Positions 1-11,506 of a stretch of 64,000 nt of DNA are shown piece after piece; the first letter of the stretch is position 1; each line of letters starts with the position of its first letter. Location of the stretch: assembly GCF_041146795.1 (NCBI RefSeq), contig NC_135178.1, positions 3,400,344-3,464,343 of the forward strand. The letters are read 5' to 3'. This stretch comes from Maylandia zebra (Eukaryota > Chordata > Actinopteri > Cichliformes > Cichlidae). Under the pieces are notes generated by a model. It was given only the letters and a program-made list of their open reading frames with translations, searched no databases and was not told where the DNA came from. The translations under genes were made by a program, and so were the position numbers.

Positions 1-2079
1 AACTGTTTGCAAATATAGTTTGATTTACTATGAGCCAGGCAAAATGCACCACCTGGATAATAACACAATCACTCGATGAGACACACTCGACTGCAACAGG
101 AAATAAGAGACTGATGTGTGTAAACCCCATTGGTTAACTTACCAACAGCCAAACATAGAGTTCGACATGCTGAAGACTTGTTTGACTCTGGTAAGCTCTC
201 ACACAAGCATGAACATGTCAGTTAGATGTCCCTGCGCGTTTATTACACTTTGAGAAAACAAAGCAGAAAAACAGGGATTACAGTGAGAATTACAAGTACG
301 GATCTGCTCCGAGGCCACTGGAAGCTGCATGAGTGAGTGGGACACACACACACACACAGTGAAACAAAAATGATCAGTGATGCCTCTGACATTATTGCAC
401 GAGTCTTGTTTTCTTCATCTGTGGGTCTTTTTTACTCAAATATGATAAATTATCCTCACCACACACACATGCATACACAGTGATGTTCTCGCTCTCAGGT
501 ATCCCTCTGCACACAGACCAGCTGAAAAAAAGGATTTTTTAAAATCCAAATGGCAGTTTTGATGAAGTATTTCTTTTCAGTTGTACACGCAACAAGAACA
601 ACATCTGAAGTTTGGGAATTGTTGCCTTGGCTTCAGTAAATCTCATTAACATAGTTAAAACGTAAATGAGATGACTTTTCACGCAAAAGATGTAAAAGTA
701 ATTTAATGTCGAAATACTCATTGCACTCTGATTGTCACGTTTTGACATATGGATATGTTGACTCAGCAAAGGTAATATTAATGGAAAATGTTTTGCCTCA
801 TTACTTGCAAGTTTAATGAAGCCTTACTAAGCTTTTGTGCTTTTTTGTGTTGTACCCAGAGGTTTCAACACAGCTGTTACATAAACTGCTTGAGGTCCTA
901 ATTAGTGCTGTGAGCAAAATGGTGCCAAACCATATTTTAAAAAGTAACTTTATTCTAAAGAAAATAAGAGTACAAGTACTTTTTTCCCTCATCAATCTGA
1001 ACTTATTTTGTGAAACAGTTTTTGCTGTTTCTTTAGAAGTAATGTTATTTCTGACTGAATCCTATTTTAAGATCATCCAAATACTTTAGTAGGCATTGTA
1101 ATCCTACTGCAGCGTATTTAAATCTTTTAGCCTACTTCACTTTGTCAGACAGAGAATGTTATGTGATTTATTGGCTGGTGAAACTCAGCTTTACAAACAG
1201 TGTGCTTAATTACAGTTAACAAGGAAGGCAATTACTTTTTCACACCAGGTAGGTTTGGACAGCTTTTATAATTTAAAACCTGCATTTTGTCTGCATTTTA
1301 CTTGTGTTGATATTAAAATGTTCTCAATGATGATGAGGAGGAGGAAATATACAGGAAACTAAGAAAAATCGAAGGGAGTCTGTTTACTGTCCACATGGGT
1401 CACACTTATTGCTTATCTGGGGAGCTGAGCTGAGAGATCAGAGTCACAGTATCTGTAAATACACATTATACTACAAGTGTTTCCAGGATTGTTTTTAAGG
1501 GCTTGTACATCACAAACATGAGACATGAGGGCACAGGAAATAAGAATATTTGTTTAAATACACTGAGGACAGTTTTGAGGCATGAAGAAGGTTCGGCCCT
1601 GTGCTCTCATATCAGTGTATGTCATTAAAATAAGCTGCACAAGAGTTTAAACATTGTTTAGTATTGAATAACCATTTTGCAAAGAGAAAACATTTAAACA
1701 TCAAAATACACTTTAGGAGTGAAAGTACTCATCATTGATGGAGATTATTTTAATCATTTGTATGCTGCTTGGTACTTTTATCTACAAGTACAAAATGCAA
1801 CATTTGCAAACAGCATGAAATAGCCTAATAAAGTATACTGCAAGTGCAGAGTACATTCAAATATCAAAGTATATGTACGAAGTTACATTGCTACCCATGA
1901 TGTCAGTGGCACTTGGCACTGTGAGATTACAGTACTGCAGTGCAGGGGCACTGGGAGAGACCGATCAATGCATTACAGTCAAAGCACAAAACAAATACCC
2001 TACAAAAGTCAGTGAAGTGTTGATTTTTTAAATTGCAATCACATCATGATCTAAAGAAACAAATCTGAAACAAAATAAC
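1..2079. other. Intergenic, no gene seen
   Basis: AT-rich sequence with only short unrelated open frames and a short CA run near 342-357. No splice-bounded exon with a recognisable protein was found on either strand. A GT donor-like site follows position 190, but no exon can be argued from it. Confidence 0.6.
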
Positions 2080-3725
2080 TGACTTCTATCATTCTGGAAA
2101 GGGTCGCATTGAAGGTGTTCATGAATCAACAATAAGAAAGAGACTTGACAAAAATGGCATCCATAGAGCCACAGAGAGCTCCAAGGGAAAACCACTGCTC
2201 ACCAAAAAGAACAACAAGGCTCATCTTATGTCTGTGAAGGTTCTCAGTCATCCAGGTCATCGTAGTCAAAGGAGCTTGCAAAGAAAAGCGTCTGGACTTC
2301 TTTTGGCACAGAAAAGAAGATCAGACACCAGCGAGGGAGGATAAGAAGGACAGACGCAACAACATTGTCTTGTATCAGAGAAACTCAGGAGAGTTTTCTC
2401 CAAGCATGACATCCCAGTGTATCAGACAGAAACTGGTTCACCCGAAAGACAAAACGGCAAAACACAAACTTAACAATGTGGTGTATGCTGTACAGTGCAG
2501 CGAGGAATGCCCAGACCTCTACATCGGAGAGACCAAACAGCCACTTCACAAGCGCATGGCACAACACAGAAGAGCCACCTCCACAGGACAAGACTCAGCA
2601 GTCCATCTGCATCTAAAGGTCAAAGGTCACTCTTTCAAGGATGCCAATGTTCACATTTTGGACAGAGAGGACAGATGGTTTGAAAGAGGAGTGAAAGAAG
2701 CATCTATGTCCACTGTGAGCGACCATCTTTGAACAGAGGCGGGGCTTACGACACCAACTCTCTGCCATCTATAATCCAGTTCTGAGATCCCTCCCCAGAC
2801 GCCTTAACGCCCACTCACATCCTGGGCCATCTGACCTCAGGAATTCACATGATAAGGTGGGGCCAGGTTTCACAATGAGCTCACCCGAAACTCTGGCTGA
2901 TTGGGACCCACACCCAGTTTCACACCTTGGCTCAGGCGATTAGAGGATCATCAGGGGTCCTTTTGTCCCTCTGTGGGGGGAAACTCCCACTAGGTTTATA
3001 TCTGGGACTCTCCACCATTTGACCTTAGAACTGAAGAAGCTTCTCGGATGAGAGGTGAAACGTCTTGAAGCAACTTAAAGAAGTCCAGACGCTTTTCTTT
3101 GCAAGCTCCTTTGACAAGGCTCATCTTACATTTGTCAAAAATATCTTGCTGATCTCCAAGATTTGGGGAAAATATCATGTAGACTGATGAGGCAAAAGTT
3201 ATAAAAAGAACCGTCAGCAGTTCATCCATGCACGGTGCTGACACTGTCATAGTCTGGAGCTGCTTCACTGTTTCAGGATGACTTGCCATCATTTATGGAA
3301 CCATGAAATTTGCTCTCAATCCGAAAATCCTGAAGGAAAATGTCCAGCTATCAGTTCACGTCCTTAAACTCAGGGCGCACTCGAGTTATTCAGCAGGGCA
3401 GTGATTCAAAACACACCAGCAAGTGCACTCCTGAATCACTCAAAAAGGACGAAGAAGAAGGGTTTAGAGTAGCCTAGTCCTAAAAGGCCAGACTAAATTG
3501 CCATTGACATCATTCAAACTGTTTGTTCGTGCTCCAGTGTGACCAAATTAAAATAATTTATGTTTAAAAAATAGATCATCATTTCAAAACTGCATTTTCA
3601 TTTATGTGGGTTAGCTTTCTGTAATATTACTTTTTTTTTTCATTTCAATATTTAAGTGTGAAAAGTATACAAAAAACTGAAAGTTTGCAAGGGGACAAAT
3701 CCTTTTGTCACTGTAATGTATAACA
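2080..3725 (+). mobile_element. Tc1/mariner-like transposon fossil, split by a Penelope-like insertion
   Basis: The sequences at about 2097-2228 and 3116-3460 read together as a decayed Tc1-type transposase. The left part contains an IRKRLDKNGIHRA-like helix-turn-helix stretch and a KGKPLLTKKN-like linker; the right part resumes with the AHLTFVKNIL-like segment. Stops and frameshifts make it non-functional. A terminal motif of the kind seen in these elements (fluent 'ggacaaatcc ttttgtcactgta') lies near 3695-3718. The opposite terminus is not clear. The two halves are separated by the insertion described in the next entry. Confidence 0.6.
2229..3115 (+). mobile_element. Penelope-like element fragment with GIY-YIG domain and inverted ends
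   Basis: The open frame at 2370-2732 translates to a GIY-YIG nuclease domain: VVYAVQC, then LYIGET, an R/H pair (KRMAQH) and the closing WFERGVKEA with the catalytic-type Glu. This is the C-terminal nuclease of Penelope-like retroelements, which have a reverse transcriptase upstream that is missing here. A perfect 39-bp inverted repeat bounds it (2265-2303 and 3077-3115). A 13-bp direct repeat, aaggctcatctta, flanks the whole block (2216-2228 and 3116-3128) and is read as the target duplication. The nuclease domain reads open, but the element lacks the RT and is not autonomous. Confidence 0.8.
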
Positions 3726-3727
3726 TG

Positions 3728-3796
3728 GTAAATTGTAAATGGCTTGTATTTGTATAGCGCTTTACTTAGTCCCTAAGGACCCCAAAGCGCTTTAAA
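3728..3796 (-). repeat. SINE 3'-tail fragment
   Basis: The motifs gtatagcgctttac and aaggaccccaaagcgcttta match the tail of the tRNA-headed SINE seen in full at 16521-16842 and 45645-45949, here in reverse orientation and without its head. Confidence 0.65.
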
Positions 3797-5745
3797 TATT
3801 CTTATATTATAACATTATAACACAAATAACACAGAATAATCGGAAGCAGTCCAAACAAATCTCAGACGTCTGAAAGCTGCAAATAAATGCATCAGTTTAA
3901 GAAAAGACTGCAGAACACATTCTGTATAAAGCAGTGTTCATGTCTGTCTGCCCTCAGACAGAGCACACAGTGTTATTCTGTCTGTACTGTCCAGGATTCT
4001 ACATTTTACCACGATGTTGACAATATTTCCCCAGCTGGAAATATGCACCGTTTTTGTTCCCCTCATTGTTTTTTCATTAGGTTACCTGGCAATTCCCTAC
4101 TGACTCTCACATCCTCTACACACTATCATGTGTCCCTGACATGTGTTACTAATAAAAGCAGGTCCGTTGTCAACAGAAGATGCAAAGCATACTTTTTCAC
4201 ACTAAGACTAGAAATTGGAACAAGTTTCTCCATGTGTTTACAGCTGACGCAGTTCAGAGTAGACTACTTCTCTCCAACATTATTTTAATATAAATGAATC
4301 CATCGGACAGAAAGATGATTTTGGCCCCTCACAGCATTTTAAAATGTTACTAGCTATGCTGGATTATGTCTTGAGTACTGGACCAAATAGTGGCATAACA
4401 GGACAAAACAGGAACTCTTTGAATTCACAAGTAATATCTGCTAATACACACACACTGCATCTCCTTCTTTGTGTAGTTTGTCATCTGCAAAAGGACATGT
4501 CTCTTCTTTCATAGTGAAAGAGCAAATGTTTTTCAGGCCACACGGGACACACGGGTTTCATTAAGTCACCATTGAAGCTCCTGCTCACTAAACATAGCAT
4601 GTATATAAAAAAATCTAGCTTTCAGGTCTGAAACGCGACGCCAAACATGATGGCTTCTTTGGTTACAGTGTTGCCTGAGACCTTAGTGCACTTTTCTGAT
4701 AAATTTAAGGTTGTTTTATGTCACGTAAAACACCATGAAATTAATTTAGTACATTTTGGTCCTTTTAGAATCAGAAAGAGGGCTAAGATGACACACTGTC
4801 GGGTGGCCCTGTGTTGTGGCTGAAAATTTAGCACCATATGTGTCTGCAGTATTTCTTGGTTTCATTCTCTGCATATCAGTGTGGTGGCAGTAAAAATGTC
4901 CAGCTCCATGCTCAGTGCAACTTTCCAGCATTCATCCATTACACAGGTCAGCAGGCAATAATCATCACAGGTACTTCTCTGTTAGTTATTTTCACAATGA
5001 TTTCAAACCTGTACTTAGTTTTTCTCCAGGACATCTAGTTCTTCTGATGAACTTTTTTATACATTTTGTGTTTGTTGACCACTATTTTTGGACCAGAAGT
5101 CAAAGCGTACAGCACAAAAGGAAATGAAGACTTATTGGTAAAAGCGGTCTGCTGTTTGCATGGGTATGTAAGGACGATGGTTTTCGACTATGCATGTAAG
5201 CAACCAAGCTTTAAGCTTGAAAAGCATTCAAGTGGCTCTGTGAAAACTTAATCAGCTGCATACTGGGAAGTAAACAGAAAATGTGCTGCTGCATGTCACT
5301 GAAAACCCATTTCCTACATTCACATTTGAAAAGTCTGTGAATGGTGAGTAACAAAGGAGAGCGTTTCCAACATGATATTCAGCTAACAGAGGGTTGCTAC
5401 CGGGGTTTCTGGAATGAAACTATGCTGAATGCTTTACTGTGACAATCCAGATCTAATATGGTACAAAATAAAATCATGCTCCATGCCTTTCTTGACATGA
5501 CTGGAAAATAATAAAGGCACATGTAGAATCTGCACCAAAAAAATGTAGGAAAGTGTGTTTAGGTCACTTGCAAAAACTTTTTATGTTGCTTTGTGTTATG
5601 TGCTGTGCTTTGAAAAGCACCAACAAGGCACTGCATTCTGTTGCTTTTCAGAGCTTACAAGACATATGCCTGTATTTTATTTAGCAGACTTCAGTCACTT
5701 GGCTACAGCGTCAAATGTACATGGAAGAAGCAAGTAGTAAGGCTA

Positions 5746-5791
5746 AATCAGAATCAGAATCAGAATACTTTATTAATCCCGAGGGAAATTG
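5746..5791 (-). repeat. LINE 3'-end tail
   Basis: Contains tandem cagaat units followed by actttattaatccc and gagggaaattg. This tail recurs at 14963, 21085, 21895, 34551, 54529 and 57139. At 54529 it ends a LINE with a recognisable coding remnant. Confidence 0.65.
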
Positions 5792-7079
5792 AAGCCATCA
5801 GGAGTTGCTACAAATTGCAGTTCCTCTAACGAACACTTGAAGCTAATTCCAAAAGAATGTTAATGTCAATAGAATCTTACATAGTAACTTTACTGCATTA
5901 AATGGTGTGTGTCCAGCTTGGTGCAGAAAATAGATTCAAACCCTAGAGATAGTTTTCCCCTTCCTTGCTACTATATGGTGGATGAAAGTATATTTTAACA
6001 TTCATCCACACATCCACGTCCACATCTGGCTGCTTGACTGACAGCATCCCAACAGGCAGCCGTAGCAAATCAATGTGTACTAGGCCTCACTTTCTCTACC
6101 AGAAGAGAAAAAAAAGAGTCAAAATTTTGATATTAAAGTTGAAAATCTATTTTGAGAAAAAAAAAAGTGTGTAAAAAATGAAAAATGTGTAAAAATGTGG
6201 AGATTACAGTTGTTGTTTCAAGACAAACTGCTACAGTTGCTACACTTTCTGAGCTGTTGAAATCCTTCTTCAGAATCAGTTTTAGCAACAAGAAAGTATT
6301 TAAACATATTGTGGTGATGAGTATAGGAGTATATAAATGGTTACATCCTCGTGCAGTAAAGTGGATTTATGATGTATCACAAGACAGATCCGAGACGACA
6401 ATCTACACAATCAACACAAGGCTTTTGTAGAGAACAGCGGAGGCAGTTTGTCTTGGTTAAATTCTCAAAATCCTTTTTTTAAGAGTCACAAAACAGACAG
6501 AAACACAAGACAATAAATATACTTTGTATATGAAGCACCCCTCATAAAATCAGCAATAAGAAATTCATCCTCTGTGTGTGGAAACGGAGGTCTCGGGCTC
6601 ATGTGGTCTGATGAAACTGCAGATTGCATAAAAGTAAAAGAGTTCACAATTCACATTAGTTTCTGTTACAACTGCTTTTTCATTGCATGTGAAAAGCTGC
6701 ATACTGCAGAGGCATAAGCGTTACTGTGCACTCCTGACACTTTTTCTTTGGTCGAGTTTCTAAATGTGTTTTAATGAAGAACTCTATTAGAACGTAAACA
6801 GAAGGAAGATTTGATTAACTATTTATCAGTTATATGGCAGCAGTCTTATCGTTGTATAGATCCATTCACTGAAAAATCTAAAGAGAGCTGAAACAGAAAA
6901 AAAGGCTGCTTTGACTGACGGGCATCCCAACAGGCAGCTGGCAGTTTCACGTCATCTACACAAGGCACATTTAAGGAAATTGTTACTTTGAGTCCTGACA
7001 TAGCTGGCAGGAAAAAAAAGCTGCTGTCAGTAGTTGTCACTGTAGAGCTCCGCCCCTAACAACTCTACATGCTGACACG

Positions 7080-7140
7080 CCTCAAGAGAGGCAGTCATTG
7101 TGTTACTGGATACAAATTACTGAGGATAACTTCAGCTCTG
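7080..7140 (+). other. Candidate 5' untranslated exon of the GPCR gene
   Basis: The sequence ending ttcagctctg at 7140 is followed by a near-consensus donor, gtaagatct. The next strong acceptor downstream on the same strand is the ttttctcacag just before the GPCR start codon, so this could be a leader exon. There is no homology or transcript evidence here; the 5' edge is arbitrary. Confidence 0.25.
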
Positions 7141-9129
7141 GTAAGATCTTTAAAACAATTGCAATTACAAGAAAGTACAAGACTTACATATTTTACTTTG
7201 CTTTTGCTTTAAAGCATGTGGTTCATTCATATATATGCGTCACATATGTATGATTGTAGCCAATGAAATCTTTCACATTTTCATGTAAGCTTAGAAATAA
7301 CAAGAAACTGTGAGAAATTACACAAGTACAGTTCTAACTGTAAAAGTAAAAGAACATTAATATTTCAGACTGTGGACTAATGAGCAAGAAGATGTACTTT
7401 AGTGCTCCTCCGAACCAAAGGTCAAATTTCCTTGAGTTAAGGAGATGAAACTGATTTTATCAACTCATTGTTCCAAAAAACACTCTTAAATGTAAACAGT
7501 TATCGTGGACAGTATGGCATCTAAAAGTGTCAGAAGAGCTGTTAGTTTGATCTTAGACACAAGGTTGGTAAGACCACGTGAAGCTGTAAAACTCTTTGTG
7601 GAAACTGAATCAGTTGCATCAAATGCAGGAACAGGCAGACCAAAGGTGAGCTCACTATTGGAAGATCAGTTCAGTGAGAGATAGAAAAGATACAGATACA
7701 GGATTTGATTCCACAAAAAAGCACAGGTCCTATCAACAGGTGGTGTTCTTAGAGGAAAGTCTTCAAAACACTGTTCAGAAAGATAAAGCAGGACAAATGG
7801 CTCATGCAGACAAAGACATCCAAACATTTTACAAGAAGAAGCAGCAGCTCAAGATTCAAAACTGCATATAGGTTAATAGAATTCTTCCAAAAATTCTTGG
7901 ATCCAGATCTCTAAAATCTCTGAAATCACAGGCATCATGAATTCTACTAACAGACATGATTTTTACATTACCTCTACCAGGGAGGTTAAAGTCTGAAGAC
8001 AGAAGAAGACAAACATAACTGCATGTCACCTGACCTTAGCTCCACTGAACACTGACGCTGTTAGGAAAGCTGCCACATCACGCTGGGATGATGTCTGAGT
8101 CACCAGAATCTGGAATCCATGCAGCTCTTCACTCATTACTACAGCACATAGGATAGTGCAATTCAAAATGTTCAGACAGGATCATAGAAAGCCTGACAGT
8201 AAGAAAGTACCAAGCAGTTAATAAGCCTATTTAAGCCTGATGCATACAGGAGACATTTATTTATTTGTGAATAACAAATAAGAAAAAACGCAGACTGTTG
8301 TACTCAGACAGGCAGTTTCAAAGCTGAGCCTGAAGTCATATCAGCATGGGCAACAAGGGAAACTGCTTCAATCTCAAACTGTGCTGAGATTGAAGCAGAT
8401 TGAAGAGAATGTGGCCGGATTTCTTAAAAGTTGTTCATTATTCATTCAGCATTATGAATAAATAATGAAAAAGAGTGCAAGGGCAATAATATAGAAAAGA
8501 TTCAGTAAGAATAAACAGATCAAAGGAAAAAAGAATGAATAAAGTGAGATTAACATGAGGCACTGAAACTGAATCTGTTGAGTACTTTACTCTTACTTTA
8601 CTGAAGTGGATTGTTTGAATGGTTTCAAGGTGAACCATGCTGCTGTGCAGTTTTACCACAGTAAAATGTCAGGAAGCCTTGTTTTGGGGAAGCAAGATGA
8701 TGGACACGGATGTGTAGGTGTGTTTATAAAGGAAAAACAAACACACACTTCTCAGTTGCAGAACAGCATCAACAAAATGAAAGGATTTCTCTCCATGAGC
8801 TTTCTCTTTTTGGGAGGAATTGGCTAAACATACTGCCAATTCAGAGTTCAAACAAAGGCTTTGGGAGCCTGAAGTGACTGTCACTCACAGTCCTCAATAA
8901 ACAGGAGCAGATGGCATTAAATGGTTAAAATAATAATCCAGAAGCAGGACAATAATACTAATATATTTGCATGCTGATTGGTCAGTTAAGGATTCCTAAC
9001 AGCACACAACACTTCAATGGCATTTGATTACCCAGTTTATCTCAACTCTATTAAACAGATGGTAAAAATTGCCAGTAAAATGTTACCCCGTGTAATTTAA
9101 GGCCTCATTTATTTTCAGCAATCTCTTGA

Positions 9130-9240
9130 TCAATCCCAAGGAGGGTTAGGGTTGCTTGCGTGAAAGGGTGAATGAGGCAAGTTGTGTAAAGTGCTCTGAG
9201 TGCTGGGTTAGAGTAGAAAAGAGGCACCGGTTCATTTACA
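9130..9240 (+). repeat. Degenerate SINE/LINE tail
   Basis: The motifs gggtgaatgaggcaagttgt and gtaaagtgctctgagtgctg resemble the 3' part of the SINE family in this window (aagcgctttg type). A related stretch occurs at 12740-12840. Confidence 0.4.
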
Positions 9241-9962
9241 TTCAAATCAAATCAGCCAAATCCTCAACAAAATCTCAACTAATAAGCTTTTAAAAAAACA
9301 AGCAAACAAAAATCACCTAGAGAAGTGTGGTGGTTATGTAAGCCCCAATAAACCCCAAGCAAACACACAAGGTTACAAAAACTGAGATGTGCACAACTGG
9401 CCAAAACCATACCAAAATGTGACTTGCACCAGTATGTGTGTCATTTTGGGGCAAGAACAGTGAGTACAAAGGGCCCATTTATATTCACTGCTGCAACCTT
9501 GTGTCACAGTCACTTGTATTTAAAACCGCCATTGAGGTACAGGAGCCGCTGCAGTATTATCCTGAACAACAGGTGTCGACACTCAGACAATATTGTCACA
9601 CAAACGCTGATGTAAAAGAGGAAGAAGTCAAAACCAGAAGCCAAGAATTTGTCATGTGTTTGTTTTTCACAAGGTCCAGAATTTTCAAACTGTTCCAACG
9701 TCTCCCTCTGTATGTCTGTATGTCTCTGCGCGGGAACATTAAACCGACACAACCATACACTTGCGTCTTGCCTTGGTCGCCACAGCTGAACAGCTTACAA
9801 AAAGATACACATGGTGTGACACCCACGACACAGGCAACGCAGTGAGCATAACTACCCATTACTCTGTTTGGAGCCAGCCTCAAGCGGTCAAACTACAGCT
9901 TTTGCCACATGACTGTGTTGTGATGATTGCTTTGTTTTCTCACAGGTGTAAGGAACTCAAAG

Positions 9963-10958
9963 ATGCCTGGTGAAGTTCTCTCTCAGCTTGGGAATAACAG
10001 CAATGCTTCTGACCTTTGCCTGGCGGAGAGTCAGCATGTGTCCATCACCATCCTGCTCTGCCTGGTCTTCTTCATTGGCTTCCTCCTGAACACCTTCAGC
10101 CTGTGGGTGTTCTGCTGCCGGTTGCCCTGCTGGACGTCTGGAACCACGCTGCAGTTCCACCTGGCCCTCAGCGATGCCATCGCCACACCAGTCACTCCCA
10201 TGATGGCAGTTTACTTTGCTATGGGTAACAACTGGCCATTCGGTCAGTTCCTGTGTCAACTCAAGATTGCCCTGCTGAGTTCACATTTCTATGGCAGTAC
10301 CATTTTCCTCACTCTCATCAGCATTCATCGGTATGTGGCTGTTGTTCACTTCAACAGGAGCTCTTGTATAAAACGGAAGGAGTTTGTCAGGAAGCTCTGC
10401 GCTGGAGTTTGGTCTCTGCTACTGATCCAGGCTCTGATCTTTGCTTTTACTCTTCCTACCACCACAGAAGGGAAAAACAAACAATGTCTCTCCATTCATC
10501 AGACCAAACTGACAGAATCCTACTTTGTCATTAACTTTATCCTGTTTATCTTCGGGTTTTTACTCCCTTTCTTTGTGTCTGCTGCATGCTATAGCCGTCT
10601 AGCAAACACCTTAACTCGCTTAAACATTAGCACAGCTAAAGGTCTGAAAGTGAAGGTGAAATCTCAGAGGATGATAGGTGTGTGTCTGGTTATATTCGCT
10701 TTGTGCTTCCTGCCTCTGAATGTGGTACGGACTGTAGGAGTCATATTAAAAAAATACTACCCGCAACAATGCCATCTTCTCCTTCAGTTTGAGACAGCAT
10801 ATTACGCAACCTGGATTTTTGCGGGAGTAAACAGCTGCCTGGATCCACTGTTGTACTACTTCGGTTCGCAAAACTTTCGAGATACCTTCCAGTCTTTCAG
10901 GAAGGGGCAGGTAGACATTCAGAACAGAAGTGATTCAGAAATGACTGGAAATTTCTAA
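9963..10958 (+). CDS. Class A GPCR, P2Y/oxoglutarate-receptor-like
   Basis: A seven-transmembrane receptor of 331 aa in one coding exon. The start at 9963 is chosen because a pyrimidine-rich acceptor (ttttctcacag) lies just upstream; an in-frame ATG at 9927 falls in that intron. Visible marks: two N-glycosylation sequons at N11 and N14; TM1 with FLLNTFSLWVF; TM2 with LALSDA; C98 and C175 as the conserved disulfide pair; HRY (122-124) in place of DRY, as in P2Y1/2/4/6-type receptors; TM6 CFLPLNVVRT; TM7 NSCLDPLLYY. Nucleotide and dicarboxylate receptors of this group usually carry H-x-x-R/K in TM6 and K/Q-x-x-R in TM7. Here these read N253-V-V-R256 and Y281-A-T-W284, so the usual ligand should not be assumed. 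The role expected from the family is plasma-membrane signalling through G proteins; ligand unknown. Family confident, exact orthologue not. Confidence 0.85.
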   Translation: MPGEVLSQLGNNSNASDLCLAESQHVSITILLCLVFFIGFLLNTFSLWVFCCRLPCWTSGTTLQFHLALSDAIATPVTPMMAVYFAMGNNWPFGQFLCQLKIALLSSHFYGSTIFLTLISIHRYVAVVHFNRSSCIKRKEFVRKLCAGVWSLLLIQALIFAFTLPTTTEGKNKQCLSIHQTKLTESYFVINFILFIFGFLLPFFVSAACYSRLANTLTRLNISTAKGLKVKVKSQRMIGVCLVIFALCFLPLNVVRTVGVILKKYYPQQCHLLLQFETAYYATWIFAGVNSCLDPLLYYFGSQNFRDTFQSFRKGQVDIQNRSDSEMTGNF

Positions 10959-11500
10959 CATGTGGATATGACATGGATATGACTGGTATCTGAGTCCCAA
11001 GATCCAGTGTTGGCGGAAGACTATGTTTGAAATTCCCATTTAGAAACAACACAGATGTTATATAGTTAGCTGGTTTACGGTGAAGATCTCTCTACGTACC
11101 CAAAATATTAACAGATATCACACAGTACCCATCTTTTATCTATTATTTCACAACTATCTTATACACAAAACTATTTTCTGTATTTTTTCCTTTTCTATAT
11201 ATATTACTAAATGGTGGTGGTAGTAATCACCATATTTATGAACTGCACTGGGGACCAGCGAGTGGGTGGGATTGTTAATAAACTTACAAACCATACAGCA
11301 GACATTCATGATTGCATCCCACCAAACCATGACAGTCTGTATTATAAGGGATTCTGGAATGATCTCATGTATTCTAACATTTTCAGTATCACCTGTGCGT
11401 TTCCTGTTGTCACATGCCAAACTGCCAGCAAGAAAACCATGTCATGTGTTGCCACACCACACTCCAAGTTTCACATCCAGACTCCAGCCTGTGGTTAGAC

Positions 11501-11506
11501 AATAAA
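11501..11506 (+). terminator. Polyadenylation signal, GPCR gene
   Basis: AATAAA about 540 bp after the GPCR stop codon. It is the first clear canonical signal downstream on the same strand. Confidence 0.45.

Larger units (their letters stand above)
3797..9120. other. Intergenic, no coding gene seen
   Basis: Only short frames without domain similarity. It holds a LINE 3' tail (5746-5791), a small perfect hairpin (8364-8397) and a candidate non-coding exon ending at 7140 before a strong donor (gtaagatct). Otherwise I see nothing in it. Confidence 0.55.

Noticed and set aside
9927-9962. GPCR start at the upstream in-frame ATG
   Set aside because: A pyrimidine-rich splice acceptor lies between the two ATGs, so the upstream one is probably intronic.
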